A DNA stretch of 61,421 nucleotides from Lentzea albida. GTDB taxonomy: Bacteria > Actinomycetota > Actinomycetes > Mycobacteriales > Pseudonocardiaceae. The notes under the pieces were generated by a model. The model had not been told where the DNA came from. It ran no database searches and worked only from the letters and a program-made list of their open reading frames with translations. Location of the stretch: the NCBI RefSeq assembly GCF_900111005.1, contig NZ_FOFV01000031.1:1-61421 (forward strand), in the 5' to 3' direction. Of the stretch, positions 8,002-16,325 are shown piece by piece. Both the position numbers and the translations under genes were made by a program. The stretch's first letter is position 1, and each line of letters begins with the position of its first letter.

Positions 8002-9057
8002 ATGTCCACACTGCTCGTCGCCGGGCTGGTGCTCGCGATCTTCGCGGTGTTCACCGTGCTGCGCGCTGTGCGCATCGTGCCGCAAGCACGTGCGCGCAAC
8101 GTCGAACGTCTAGGTCGCTACCAGCGCACCCTCACGCCCGGCCTGAACTTCGTCATCCCCTACGTCGACCGCGTCTACCCGCCGATCGACCTGCGCGAGC
8201 AGGTGGTGTCGTTCCGGCCGCAGCCGGTGATCACCGAGGACAACCTCGTGGTGGAGATCGACACGGTGCTGTACTTCCAGGTCACCGACCCCCGGGCCGC
8301 CGCCTACGAGATCGCCAGCTTCCTGCAGGCCGTCGAGCAGCTCACCGTCACCACCCTGCGCAACGTCGTCGGCTCCATGGACCTGGAGAAGACCCTCACC
8401 TCACGCGACACGATCAACAACCAGCTGCGCGGCGTGCTCGACGACGCGACCGGCAAGTGGGGTCTGCGGGTCAACCGCGTGGAGATCAAGGCCATCGACC
8501 CGCCGCAGAGCATCAAGGAGGCGATGGAGAAGCAGATGCGGGCCGAGCGCGACAAGCGGGCCGCGATCCTCAACGCCGAAGGACAGCGTCAGTCGCAGAT
8601 CCTCACGGCCGAGGGCGACAAGCAGGCCGCGGTGTTGCGCGCGGAAGGAAACCGGGCCGCGACCATCCTCAAGGCGGAGGGCGAGTCCCGCGCCATCGAC
8701 CAGGTCTTCCAGTCAGTGCACCGCAACGATCCCGACCCGAAACTCCTCGCCTACCAGTACCTCCAGATGCTGCCCAAGCTCGCGGACGGTCCCGGCAACA
8801 CCTTCTGGGTAATCCCGAGCGAGGTCACCACCGCACTGCAAGACGTCTCCAAGGCGTTCTCAGAGGTGCTGCCACGATCAGTCGCCGCCGGGCGCGACGA
8901 AGCCGTGGAGGCCGCCGCCGCACAGGCCGAGGAGGACGTCGCGCAGGCGAGCGAGGCGGCAGCCGCAGCGGTCTCGGACGCCGCGGACGCCGCCGCGCCG
9001 GTGAACGCACTGCGACCGGAACCGGCGGGAAGCCGAGAACGGCGTCGGCCGCGGTGA
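8002..9057 (+). CDS. SPFH/Band 7 (stomatin-like) membrane scaffold protein
   Basis: 351 aa. One N-terminal membrane helix (residues ~4-24) precedes the SPFH domain (VRIVPQARARNVERLGRYQR ... VNRVEIKAIDPP), then a coiled-coil/alanine-rich region with AEGDKQAAVLRAEG repeats and a low-complexity Ala-rich tail (~295-340). It forms oligomeric membrane microdomains with the upstream NfeD protein, the usual gene pair. The spacing suggests one transcript. Confidence 0.92.
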   Translation: MSTLLVAGLVLAIFAVFTVLRAVRIVPQARARNVERLGRYQRTLTPGLNFVIPYVDRVYPPIDLREQVVSFRPQPVITEDNLVVEIDTVLYFQVTDPRAAAYEIASFLQAVEQLTVTTLRNVVGSMDLEKTLTSRDTINNQLRGVLDDATGKWGLRVNRVEIKAIDPPQSIKEAMEKQMRAERDKRAAILNAEGQRQSQILTAEGDKQAAVLRAEGNRAATILKAEGESRAIDQVFQSVHRNDPDPKLLAYQYLQMLPKLADGPGNTFWVIPSEVTTALQDVSKAFSEVLPRSVAAGRDEAVEAAAAQAEEDVAQASEAAAAAVSDAADAAAPVNALRPEPAGSRERRRPR

Positions 9058-9349
9058 TCGCGTTCTGCGCCCCGGTGACCGTGCCCAGCCCTGACAGGCC
9101 GCTGGTCCTGGCAGGTCGCCGAGCCGCGAACGCGCACCCGGTGCCGGCCTGTGCTCGAAGTGGTGTCGTGCCACACCGGACGACATCCGTGAGCCGAGAT
9201 TCGCCGCGGTGACCGAACGGCGGAGGTCGCCGGGCGCGCTCGACGCTAGGATCGGTCCGGCGTCCGGCTCGGTCGGGCGGAATCGCGCCACGCCGCCCCG
9301 GACCCCGGTGGCCCCACTTCGCCAGTCACGGTCTGGAGTGCTGCCCACC

Positions 9350-9847
9350 ATGCTCGAAATCAGCCGCCTTTCGGCGGTCTCGGCGAACGTCGCCGCCCGG
9401 CTCGTCCACCGCCAGGTCGCCGTCCGGCACGTGTGCATCGCGTGCGGGGTGCGGACGAACGCGATCGGCACGGCGCTCTACCTGTGGGAGGCCGCAGGCC
9501 GCTGTGACCTCTACACGAGTTCCGGGTTCTGCGGCGAGGAGATCGCGGAGCTGCAGACCATGCTCGGCGAGGGGCCCGCGTTCGAAGCGGCCCGGCAGAA
9601 CTGGCCGGTGCTCGTGCCGGATCTCGTGGACCACGTGGCGTCGGTGCGCTGGCCGCTCCTGGCCGGCGCGGCGGTCGAGGCCGGAGTCGCGGCGATCTTC
9701 GCCTTTCCTCTCGCCCTCGGCGCGGAACCGCTCGGTGTGCTGGAGATCCACCGCGGCGACGGCGACGCGCTGACACCCACCGAGGTCGCCGGAGCAGTGC
9801 AGCTGGCCGACATCGCTCTCACCCTGCTGCTGGACGACGAGTGGTGA
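9350..9847 (+). CDS. GAF domain protein without output domain
   Basis: 165 aa covering one GAF-like sensory domain related to those of the ANTAR regulators in this window: MLGEGPAFEAARQNWPVLVP, then a strand with GVAAIFAFPLALGAEPLGVL. No ANTAR follows. Two short coupled ORFs do, the last encoding a sigma-region-4-like helix-turn-helix, so the output may be in trans. ATG 9350 has GGAG 11 bases upstream. The context GGTCTGGAGTG recurs before the gene at 36555. Confidence 0.75.
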   Translation: MLEISRLSAVSANVAARLVHRQVAVRHVCIACGVRTNAIGTALYLWEAAGRCDLYTSSGFCGEEIAELQTMLGEGPAFEAARQNWPVLVPDLVDHVASVRWPLLAGAAVEAGVAAIFAFPLALGAEPLGVLEIHRGDGDALTPTEVAGAVQLADIALTLLLDDEW

Positions 9848-9972
9848 AGAGTCTGGTGGCGGTGCAGTCGCAGCTCGACGCCGAGGCACCTCGTGGCCTC
9901 GCGTGGGCCGTGCGAGACCACGTTCCCCACAGGTTTCGGGATCCCTCCGGTCCAGGGCCGGTGTCCTCTTGA
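9844..9972 (+). CDS. 42-aa coupled ORF of unknown function
   Basis: GTG 9844 overlaps the GAF stop (GTGA), and its own TGA overlaps a TTG that opens the next ORF (TTGA). The product starts MKSLVAVQSQLDAEAPRGLA. The double overlap suggests genuine coupling, but the sequence matches nothing I recognise and could be a decayed part of a sigma-factor gene. Confidence 0.3.
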   Translation: MKSLVAVQSQLDAEAPRGLAWAVRDHVPHRFRDPSGPGPVSS

Positions 9973-10178
9973 GCGATCAGCCCCACGCCGATCTGGGACA
10001 TCTGAGCGTGCTCAGCCCTGAGCAACGCGCCGTGCTGGAGCTTCGCGTGGTGCGCGGCCTGACCGCCGAGCAGGCGGCGTCGGCACTGGGCTCGACGGCG
10101 GCGGCCGTGAGATTGCTGCAACACCACGCCCTGGACGCGCTGCGGAACGCGATCACGCGCGAAGGGACGCGGGAATGA
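9969..10178 (+). CDS. Sigma-70 region 4-like helix-turn-helix protein
   Basis: 69 aa from TTG 9969, or 91 aa if the GTG at 9903 is used. LSPEQRAVLELRVVRGLTAE followed by QAASALGSTAAAVRLLQHHA is the region 4 HTH that reads -35 elements in ECF-type sigma factors. Region 2 is absent, so it cannot work as a normal sigma factor. It may be a regulator fed by the GAF protein, or the remnant of a larger gene. Confidence 0.6.
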   Translation: MSDQPHADLGHLSVLSPEQRAVLELRVVRGLTAEQAASALGSTAAAVRLLQHHALDALRNAITREGTRE

Positions 10179-10347
10179 GTCCGTCAGGGCACCGGCACAG
10201 CACGGAAAGATCATGCCGGAATCATCTTCCACAGTGGACAGACGCCGGACGCGGACTCCGCTCGCGCTCCGCTGACGCCGGACCCGACGGCCGGTGGCCG
10301 GGTGCACCCAGGCCGGCCGCCGCGCGCACAGGTGACAGGATGCGGTG

Positions 10348-11148
10348 ATGGACGCCCGACGCAGGAACAACGTGACCGTCATCGGTTGCGAGGACGCTCC
10401 GACGGTGCTGCTCGCCCACGGGTTCGGCTGCGACCAGAACCTGTGGAGGCTGGTGGTGCCTGACCTGTCGAAGCGGTTCCGGATCGTGCTGTTCGACCAC
10501 GTCGGGTCGGGCAGGTCCGACGTCGCGGCCTGGTCCCCGCAGCGCTACACCACACTCGACGGTTATGCCGAGGACGTGCTGGAGATCTGCGCGGAGCTGG
10601 ACCTGCGGGACGTCGTGCTGGTCGGACACTCGGTCAGCGCGATGATCGCCGTCCTCGCGGCCAACCGCGAGCCCGAGAGGTTCGCCAAGCTCGTGCTGCT
10701 GACCCCGTCGCCCTGCTACCTCGACGACGGCGACTACCGGGGCGGTTTCACCCGTGCGGACATCGACGAGCTGCTCGACTCGCTCGAGTCGAACTACCTC
10801 GGCTGGTCCGCGGCGATGGCGCCGGTCATCGCCGGCAACCCGGACCGGCCCGAGGTCGCCGGTGAGCTGGAGGCCGCGTTCTGCCGCACCGACCCGGCGA
10901 TCGCGCGGGTGTTCGCGCGCACCACCTTCCTGTCCGACAACCGCGCGGACCTCGCGGACGTCACCGTGCGGACCGCCGTGCTGCAGTGCTCCTCGGACGC
11001 GATCGCGCCGCGCGAGGTCGGCCAGTTCGTGCACGACCGGATCGAGGGCAGCGTGCTGGTGACGCTCGATGCGATCGGCCACTGCCCGCAGCTGAGCGCT
11101 CCAGAGCAGACGGCGGCCGCGATCGCTGAGTTCGCGGGCGCCCGGTGA
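10348..11148 (+). CDS. rsbQ: RsbQ-like alpha/beta hydrolase, energy-stress regulator
   Basis: 266 aa closely following Bacillus RsbQ: PTVLLAHGFGCDQNLW, the nucleophile elbow GHSVS with Ser95, Asp217 and His245 (AIGHCPQLS), plus RYTTLDGYAEDVLEIC and NYLGW. RsbQ supplies a small ligand or signal to the PAS-PP2C phosphatase RsbP, and exactly such a gene follows with a GTGA-type junction. ATG 10348 has AGGA seven bases upstream. This is the input end of a three-gene partner-switching module. Confidence 0.9.
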   Translation: MDARRRNNVTVIGCEDAPTVLLAHGFGCDQNLWRLVVPDLSKRFRIVLFDHVGSGRSDVAAWSPQRYTTLDGYAEDVLEICAELDLRDVVLVGHSVSAMIAVLAANREPERFAKLVLLTPSPCYLDDGDYRGGFTRADIDELLDSLESNYLGWSAAMAPVIAGNPDRPEVAGELEAAFCRTDPAIARVFARTTFLSDNRADLADVTVRTAVLQCSSDAIAPREVGQFVHDRIEGSVLVTLDAIGHCPQLSAPEQTAAAIAEFAGAR

Positions 11149-11180
11149 TCCGCCCGGCGGGAAGCGGCGAGGAGGCCGGA

Positions 11181-12371
11181 GTGGAGACCACGTTCTCGGC
11201 GTTGCTGGAGGACAGTGCGGAAGACCTGTACGAGAACGCACCGTGCGGCTACCTGTCCACGCTGATGGACGGCACGATCGCCAAGATCAACGCCACGCTC
11301 CTGGGATGGCTGGGACACGAACGCGCGGAACTCCTCGGGCGTCGGCGGTTCGCCGATCTGCTCCCCGTCGGCGACCGGATCTACCACGAGACGCACTTCG
11401 CGCCGATGCTGCGCATGCACGGCGAGATCGGCGGTATCGCGCTGGAACTGGTGCGCGCGGACGGAACGCGAATGGCCGTGCTGGTCAGTTCGACGGTCAA
11501 GACGAGCGCGAACGGCACGGCTCAGCTGATCCGCACCACCATCTTCGACGCCGGTGACCGGCGCGCCTACGAACACGAACTGCTGCGCGCACGCCAGGAG
11601 GCGGAACAGGAACGCGACCGTGTACAGCTGCTGGCCTCCACCTTGCAGCGCACGCTGTTGCCGCCGTCGTTGCCGGACGTGCCCGGCATGGACGTCGCGG
11701 CCTACTACCACCCCGCCTCCGCGGACGAGGTGGGCGGCGACTTCTACGACCTCTTCCCCCTCACCGGCGACACGTGGGCGTTCTTCCTCGGCGACGTGTC
11801 CGGCAAGGGCGCGGAGGCCGCCGTGGTCACGTCGCTGACCCGCTACACGCTGCGCGCCGCCGCCGTGCAGGAACCCGGTCCCGCCTCCGTGCTGAAGCGC
11901 CTCAACACGGCGCTGCTCAAGGACCAGCACGGCGCGACGCCGCGGTTCTGCACCGCCATCCACGGCCTGCTCGAACCGGCGGGAGACGGCGCCAAAGTCA
12001 CCCTCGCGAGCGGCGGGCACCCACCGGCGCTGGTGATCCGCCACAACGGTGCGGCCGAACTCCTCGACACCAGGGGCGGTCAGCTGATCGGCGCGCTGCC
12101 GGACGCCCGCTTCGTCGAGGTCGAGCTGCGCCTGCGGCCCGGTGACACACTCCTGCTCTACTCCGACGGACTCACCGAGGCCCGCACACACGGCCGCGTC
12201 CGCTACGACGAGGAGGACCTGCGCGACTGGGCCGACACCCTCGACGTCGGCAGCGCGACCGAGACCGTGGCCGCGGTGTCCCTGCTGCTCGACAGCTTCG
12301 GCGACGGTGTCGACGACGACACCGCGCTCCTCGCACTCAGCGTGCGCCTGCTTGGAGATGAGAGACCATGA
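11181..12371 (+). CDS. rsbP: PAS-PP2C serine phosphatase, RsbP-like
   Basis: 396 aa. PAS domain (residues ~5-120, LYENAPCGYLSTLMDG), a coiled-coil linker (ELLRARQEAEQERDRVQLLA), then a SpoIIE/PP2C domain (~150-395) with the metal motif VGGDFYDLFP, FLGDVSGKG and DDDTALLAL. It dephosphorylates an RsbV-type antagonist in response to energy stress sensed with RsbQ. GTG 11181 has GGAGG five bases upstream. GTG 11145, overlapping the rsbQ stop, would add 12 residues. The stop overlaps the STAS gene (ATGA). Confidence 0.88.
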   Translation: METTFSALLEDSAEDLYENAPCGYLSTLMDGTIAKINATLLGWLGHERAELLGRRRFADLLPVGDRIYHETHFAPMLRMHGEIGGIALELVRADGTRMAVLVSSTVKTSANGTAQLIRTTIFDAGDRRAYEHELLRARQEAEQERDRVQLLASTLQRTLLPPSLPDVPGMDVAAYYHPASADEVGGDFYDLFPLTGDTWAFFLGDVSGKGAEAAVVTSLTRYTLRAAAVQEPGPASVLKRLNTALLKDQHGATPRFCTAIHGLLEPAGDGAKVTLASGGHPPALVIRHNGAAELLDTRGGQLIGALPDARFVEVELRLRPGDTLLLYSDGLTEARTHGRVRYDEEDLRDWADTLDVGSATETVAAVSLLLDSFGDGVDDDTALLALSVRLLGDERP

Positions 12372-12730
12372 CCTCGTTCACCGTCACCACGCTCGACCTG
12401 GAAGCGGGTCCGGTGGTCGAGTTCGCCGGGGAGCTCGACTCCGCCTCGGCCCCGCGTGCGCTCCAGGCCGTCGAGGCGATCTCGCCGCGGCCGGGCCAGC
12501 AGGTCGTGCTCGACCTGACCGGACTGCTCTTCTGCGACTCCAGCGGCATCTCCGCGCTGATCGCCGCCCGCAACATCGCGCACTCCGCGGAGGCCGGCCT
12601 GGCGCTCGCCGGCGTCCCACGCCACCTCGCCCGCACCCTCGTGCTCATCGGGCTGGACACCTTCTTCACCACCTACGCCACCGCCGCGCAGGCCCAGGCC
12701 GCCTGGCCGGAGTCGCCGGCCGGAGGGTGA
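12368..12730 (+). CDS. rsbV: STAS anti-sigma factor antagonist, RsbV-like
   Basis: 120 aa, one STAS domain. The regulatory site FCDSSGIS (57-60) keeps the phosphorylatable Ser58. Unphosphorylated RsbV-type proteins bind and neutralise an RsbW-type kinase/anti-sigma factor. It is translationally coupled to the phosphatase gene and is its obvious substrate. Neither rsbW nor a sigma factor gene lies nearby, so the target is elsewhere. Confidence 0.85.
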   Translation: MTSFTVTTLDLEAGPVVEFAGELDSASAPRALQAVEAISPRPGQQVVLDLTGLLFCDSSGISALIAARNIAHSAEAGLALAGVPRHLARTLVLIGLDTFFTTYATAAQAQAAWPESPAGG

Positions 12731-12733
12731 GTG

Positions 12734-12758
12734 GTGTGCGGGTCGCGGCCGGGGGTAC
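12734..12758 (+). promoter_or_regulatory. SigB/SigF-like promoter before DUF2188 gene
   Basis: GTGT (12734-12737), 15 bases, GGGTAC (12753-12758), close to the actinobacterial SigB/SigF pattern GTTT-N15-GGGTA. It sits about 30 bases before the next start codon. Confidence 0.5.
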
Positions 12759-12788
12759 TCGACCGGACGACCCGACAGGAGTGAGCCC

Positions 12789-13037
12789 ATGCGAGGCGAC
12801 ATCGAGACCTACTTCGAGGACGGCCGGTGGAAGAACCGGGTGGAGGGCAACGACCAGGCCTCCAGCACGCACCTCAACAAGGAGGAGGCGAGCGCCGACG
12901 GCCGTGAGATGGCGATCGTGCACGCGGTGGACCACATCACCCGCAACCGGGACGGCACGATCAGCGAGCACGACGTCTACCCGCGCGGCCGTGACCCGCA
13001 CACCGGCGGCGGGGTCACCCGCGCGCATCGCCGGTGA
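12789..13037 (+). CDS. DUF2188 domain small protein
   Basis: 82 aa. The pattern RWKNRVEGNDQASSTHLNKE, then ADGREMAIVH and RDGTISEHDVY, fits the DUF2188 fold (three strands and a helix). The family is widespread and small; function is unknown, though members often turn up with general-stress genes. An AGGAG site lies just before the ATG. The SigB-like promoter upstream supports stress induction. Confidence 0.75.
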   Translation: MRGDIETYFEDGRWKNRVEGNDQASSTHLNKEEASADGREMAIVHAVDHITRNRDGTISEHDVYPRGRDPHTGGGVTRAHRR

Positions 13038-13316
13038 ACCGGCGCGATCCGGACCTGTTCTCCTTCGCCACCGCGGGTCCCCGGCGGGCGGACCAGGGTA
13101 GGACTCAGCCGCCGCGTGCGTTGAAACCCGTTGCCAGTAGGGCGAACGGCGTGCCACGAAGGCACGCGGTAGGCTGGGTGTGTTGATCCTGATGCGGTCA
13201 CGCAAGGCGTGGGCCTAGACCTCGCTACGTCCAGGAGCGACTGGAACCAGTCGACGTGGTGGAGGAAACCGTGCCAGTCATGGACCAGTGGTCGCTGTTC
13301 GGCGGTGTGACCAGAG

Positions 13317-14048
13317 GTGCGCGAACCTGACAGTCGTCGCCGATCGGTGATCGAAGCGCGCGCCACGGTGATCGCGGCGCTGCGCGACAGCAACAGCGAG
13401 CTCGACGTCCTGGCTCGCGTGATCCGCGCGTGCGTGGGCCTGCTGCCGGTGGACGGCGCCTCGATCTCGGTGCTGAGTGGCCCGCAGGAGCGGGAGACGT
13501 TGTACGCCAGCGACGTGATCGCGATGAAGATCGAGAACGTCCAGTTCGACCTGGGCGAGGGTCCGTGCTTCGAGGCGTTCGCGACCCGCCGGCCCGTGCT
13601 GGTTCCCGACCTGTCGCAGGCGTCGGTCCTCGCGTGGCCCGTGTTCGCGGCGGCGATCGCCGCGCTGCCCATCGGCGCGATCTTCGCGTTCCCGTTGCAG
13701 GCGGGGGCGATCGGCATCGGCGCGATCGACCTCTACCGAAGCCGGCCCGGCTGGTTGTCGGCGGACGAGCTCGCCGTCGCGCTGGAGGTGGTCGACGTGG
13801 TGACCGCGGTGCTGCTCGGCGTGCTCTTGGGCGAGTTCGACGGCGCCGACGGCCTGCGGGGTGTGCTTTCGCCCGGCCGCGAACAGGTGCACCAGGCGAC
13901 CGGCATGGTGCTCGCCGCGCTCGGCATCTCCGCGGAGGAGGCGCTGTCCCGGTTGCGCGGCTACGCCTTCGCGATGGGCAGACCTCTCGACGAGGTCGCC
14001 AAGGACATCGTGAACCGCGAGCTGTCCCCGCTGGAGCTCCGCGCATGA
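13317..14048 (+). CDS. GAF-ANTAR transcription antitermination regulator
   Basis: 243 aa. GAF domain (~20-165, FDLGEGPCFEAFATRRPVLV) and ANTAR RNA-binding domain (~185-240, REQVHQATGMVLAALGIS). ANTAR proteins bind dual hairpins in nascent RNA. Starts are weak: GTG 13317 and GTG 13347 both lack a good ribosome site. A 19-codon ORF (GTG 13271, GGAGG five bases upstream) ends at 13330 and may couple translation. A 28-codon ORF (14045-14131) links it to the next GAF-ANTAR gene. Confidence 0.82.
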   Translation: MREPDSRRRSVIEARATVIAALRDSNSELDVLARVIRACVGLLPVDGASISVLSGPQERETLYASDVIAMKIENVQFDLGEGPCFEAFATRRPVLVPDLSQASVLAWPVFAAAIAALPIGAIFAFPLQAGAIGIGAIDLYRSRPGWLSADELAVALEVVDVVTAVLLGVLLGEFDGADGLRGVLSPGREQVHQATGMVLAALGISAEEALSRLRGYAFAMGRPLDEVAKDIVNRELSPLELRA

Positions 14049-14120
14049 CCGCCTGCGAGACCTCGACGGCGGCCCCGTACTGGCAGCACTACCGTCGGAC
14101 GAAGAAGACAGGAGCTGGTG

Positions 14121-14882
14121 ATGAGCGGTAGCGCACCGTCCAGGACCGAGCGGGAGTCGCGGTTGCTCCACGCGTTGGTCGAGCTGGCGGACACGCTGGT
14201 CGACGACTACGACGTGGTGGACGTGCTGCACCGGCTGGTCGAACACTGCGTCCAGTTGCTGGACGCGACGGTGGCCGGGTTGATGCTGTCCGACCAGCGC
14301 GGCGGCCTGCGGGTGGTGGCCTACTCGTCGGCCCAGACGCGCACGCTCGAGCTGTTCCAGGTCCAGGCGAGCGAGGGCCCGTGCTACGACTGCGCGCACA
14401 GCGGCGAGGCGGTGCTCGTCGCGGACCTGTCGAAGGAGGTCCAGCGCTGGCCGCGGTTCGCGCCGCTCGCCCTCGCGGGGGGTTTCGCCTCGGTGCACGC
14501 CGTACCGATGAGGCTGCGGCGCGAGACCATCGGCACGCTGAACCTGTTCCGCCACGAGACCGGGTTGCTCAGCGACGAGGACCTGCTGGTCGTGCGCACC
14601 CTCGCGGACACGGCGACGATCGGGATCCTGCAGGAACGCGCCATCCGGCGCGGCGAGGTGGTCACCGAGCAGCTGCAGATGGCGCTGAACAGCCGGGTCG
14701 TCATCGAACAGGCCAAGGGTGTGCTCGCGTTCGCCGGGAACCTCGACATGGAGCAGGCGTTCCACACGCTGCGCGGCTACGCCCGCAACGGTGGTCGCCG
14801 GCTGGCCGATGTGGCCAGAGAGGTCGTTCTCGGCGAACTGCGCCCCGAGGTCGTCCTCTCACCACGTCCCACCGATCTGTGA
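14121..14882 (+). CDS. GAF-ANTAR transcription antitermination regulator
   Basis: 253 aa. A helix ELADTLVDDYDVVDVLHRLV leads into the GAF domain (to ~residue 170), then ANTAR (~175-245) with SRVVIEQAKGVLAFAGN and AFHTLRGYARN. It likely senses a small molecule or redox state and remodels terminator hairpins. ATG 14121 has GGAG six bases upstream. The gene is probably co-transcribed with the GAF-ANTAR gene before it. Confidence 0.9.
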   Translation: MSGSAPSRTERESRLLHALVELADTLVDDYDVVDVLHRLVEHCVQLLDATVAGLMLSDQRGGLRVVAYSSAQTRTLELFQVQASEGPCYDCAHSGEAVLVADLSKEVQRWPRFAPLALAGGFASVHAVPMRLRRETIGTLNLFRHETGLLSDEDLLVVRTLADTATIGILQERAIRRGEVVTEQLQMALNSRVVIEQAKGVLAFAGNLDMEQAFHTLRGYARNGGRRLADVAREVVLGELRPEVVLSPRPTDL

Positions 14883-15053
14883 CCGGACCGGTCCCGCGGC
14901 ATCGTCCGACGGGACCGGGATCTCGGCTCGGCTCAATGGGTGCTCGGCGTTCCGGAGTGCCGGACGGCCGCCGTGTGGGTAACCTGAACGAGCTGGCAGA
15001 CGCAGCAACCGCCCGGACCCGCGGTCTCATCACCTCGTCGTGAGGAGAACACC

Positions 15054-16325
15054 GTGGGCGTCCGTGTCGAGCCGATCTCGTTCACGCGCAAGAACATCGC
15101 GCTTGTCTCCGTGCTCTCCAGCCCGCTGGCCGACCCCGGATCGTCCGGCGCCGGCAGCCAGGGTCTCCACGTCGCGGGACTCGCGGCCGCGCTGGCCGCG
15201 CTCGGCCACCGGGTCGTCGTCTACACGCGGCGCGACCATCCCCACGTTCCGCAGCTCGTGCACAGCCCGCGCGGCTACGAGGTCGTGCACGTGCCGGCCG
15301 GGCCCCCGGTGGAGCTCGGCGCGGACGAAGTCCTGGCCTACGCGGGAGATCTCGTCGAGTTCCTCGAGCTGGCCTGGAAGGCGCGGCGCCCTGACGTCGT
15401 GCACGCCCACGGCTGGCTGTCCGGGATCGCCGCCGTGCTGAGCGCCAGGAACAGCCTGGTGCCGGTCGTGCAGACCTACCACTCGCTGGGCACGGCACGG
15501 CCTCAGGACCACCGTGCGGCCGAGGCGGACTCGACCAAACGCGTTGCGGTGGAACGGCTCATCGGTCATGAGGTCGCCCTGGTCGTCGCGACCAGCTCCG
15601 CGGAGGCTCGCGCCGTTCTCGGCATGGGCGTGGACCGGTCGAAACTGGTGGTGGTGCCGAAGGGCGTCGATCTCGACCTCTTCGCACCGAGACCTTCAGC
15701 CGTCGACCGGCACCGGCCGCGCAGGATCGTGTCGGTGGGAAGACTGCTTCCGCACAAGGGTTTCGACGACCTGATCGGTGCTCTGTCCACAGTGGAGGGA
15801 GCGGAGCTGGTGATCGCCGGCGGCGGCGCGCAGGGCGACGTCCACGGTGACCAGGAGGCCAGGAGGCTGCTCGCAGTCGCCCGTTCGGCCGGGGTCGGTG
15901 ACCGCGTCGTATTCGCGGGTCACGTGCCCTATGCCGAACTGCCCGCGCTGCTGCGGTCCGCCGACGTGGTGGCGTGCACCCCGCGGGAGCGGTCGTCCGG
16001 CGGGGTGGCGCTGGAGGCGATGGCCTGCGGCACGCCCGTTCTCGCCACAGCGGTCGGCGGTCTCGTCGACGTCGTCGTGGACGGGTTGAGCGGAGTGCTG
16101 GTCCCGCCGGGAAAACCGGATGCCACGGCCAAGTCGTTGCGCGCGCTGCTCGCCGACGGCACGTACCGGGAACTGCTCAGCGTCGCGGGACGAGACCGGG
16201 CGCTCGCGCGGTACTCCTGGCACCGCGTCGCGTCCGACCTGGTGCGCGTCTACGCCACGGCGGTGACCAGCCGCGGGATCGCGCCGCGGCACGTCCGCGC
16301 ACGGACGACGTCAACGCCGAGGTGA
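15054..16325 (+). CDS. Glycosyltransferase family 4 (GT-B)
   Basis: 423 aa. N-terminal Rossmann domain with GSQGLHVAGLAAALAALGHR and VVHAHGWLSG, C-terminal donor-binding domain with SVGRLLPHKGFDDLI and the E-x7-E-like segment SSGGVALEAMACGTPVLATA. It transfers sugar from a nucleotide donor; the acceptor is unknown. GTG 15054 follows GAGGAG. The 3' end overlaps the convergent flavoenzyme gene by 15 bases. A GGGTAA box at 14977-14982 may be part of a promoter, without a good -35. Confidence 0.85.
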   Translation: MGVRVEPISFTRKNIALVSVLSSPLADPGSSGAGSQGLHVAGLAAALAALGHRVVVYTRRDHPHVPQLVHSPRGYEVVHVPAGPPVELGADEVLAYAGDLVEFLELAWKARRPDVVHAHGWLSGIAAVLSARNSLVPVVQTYHSLGTARPQDHRAAEADSTKRVAVERLIGHEVALVVATSSAEARAVLGMGVDRSKLVVVPKGVDLDLFAPRPSAVDRHRPRRIVSVGRLLPHKGFDDLIGALSTVEGAELVIAGGGAQGDVHGDQEARRLLAVARSAGVGDRVVFAGHVPYAELPALLRSADVVACTPRERSSGGVALEAMACGTPVLATAVGGLVDVVVDGLSGVLVPPGKPDATAKSLRALLADGTYRELLSVAGRDRALARYSWHRVASDLVRVYATAVTSRGIAPRHVRARTTSTPR

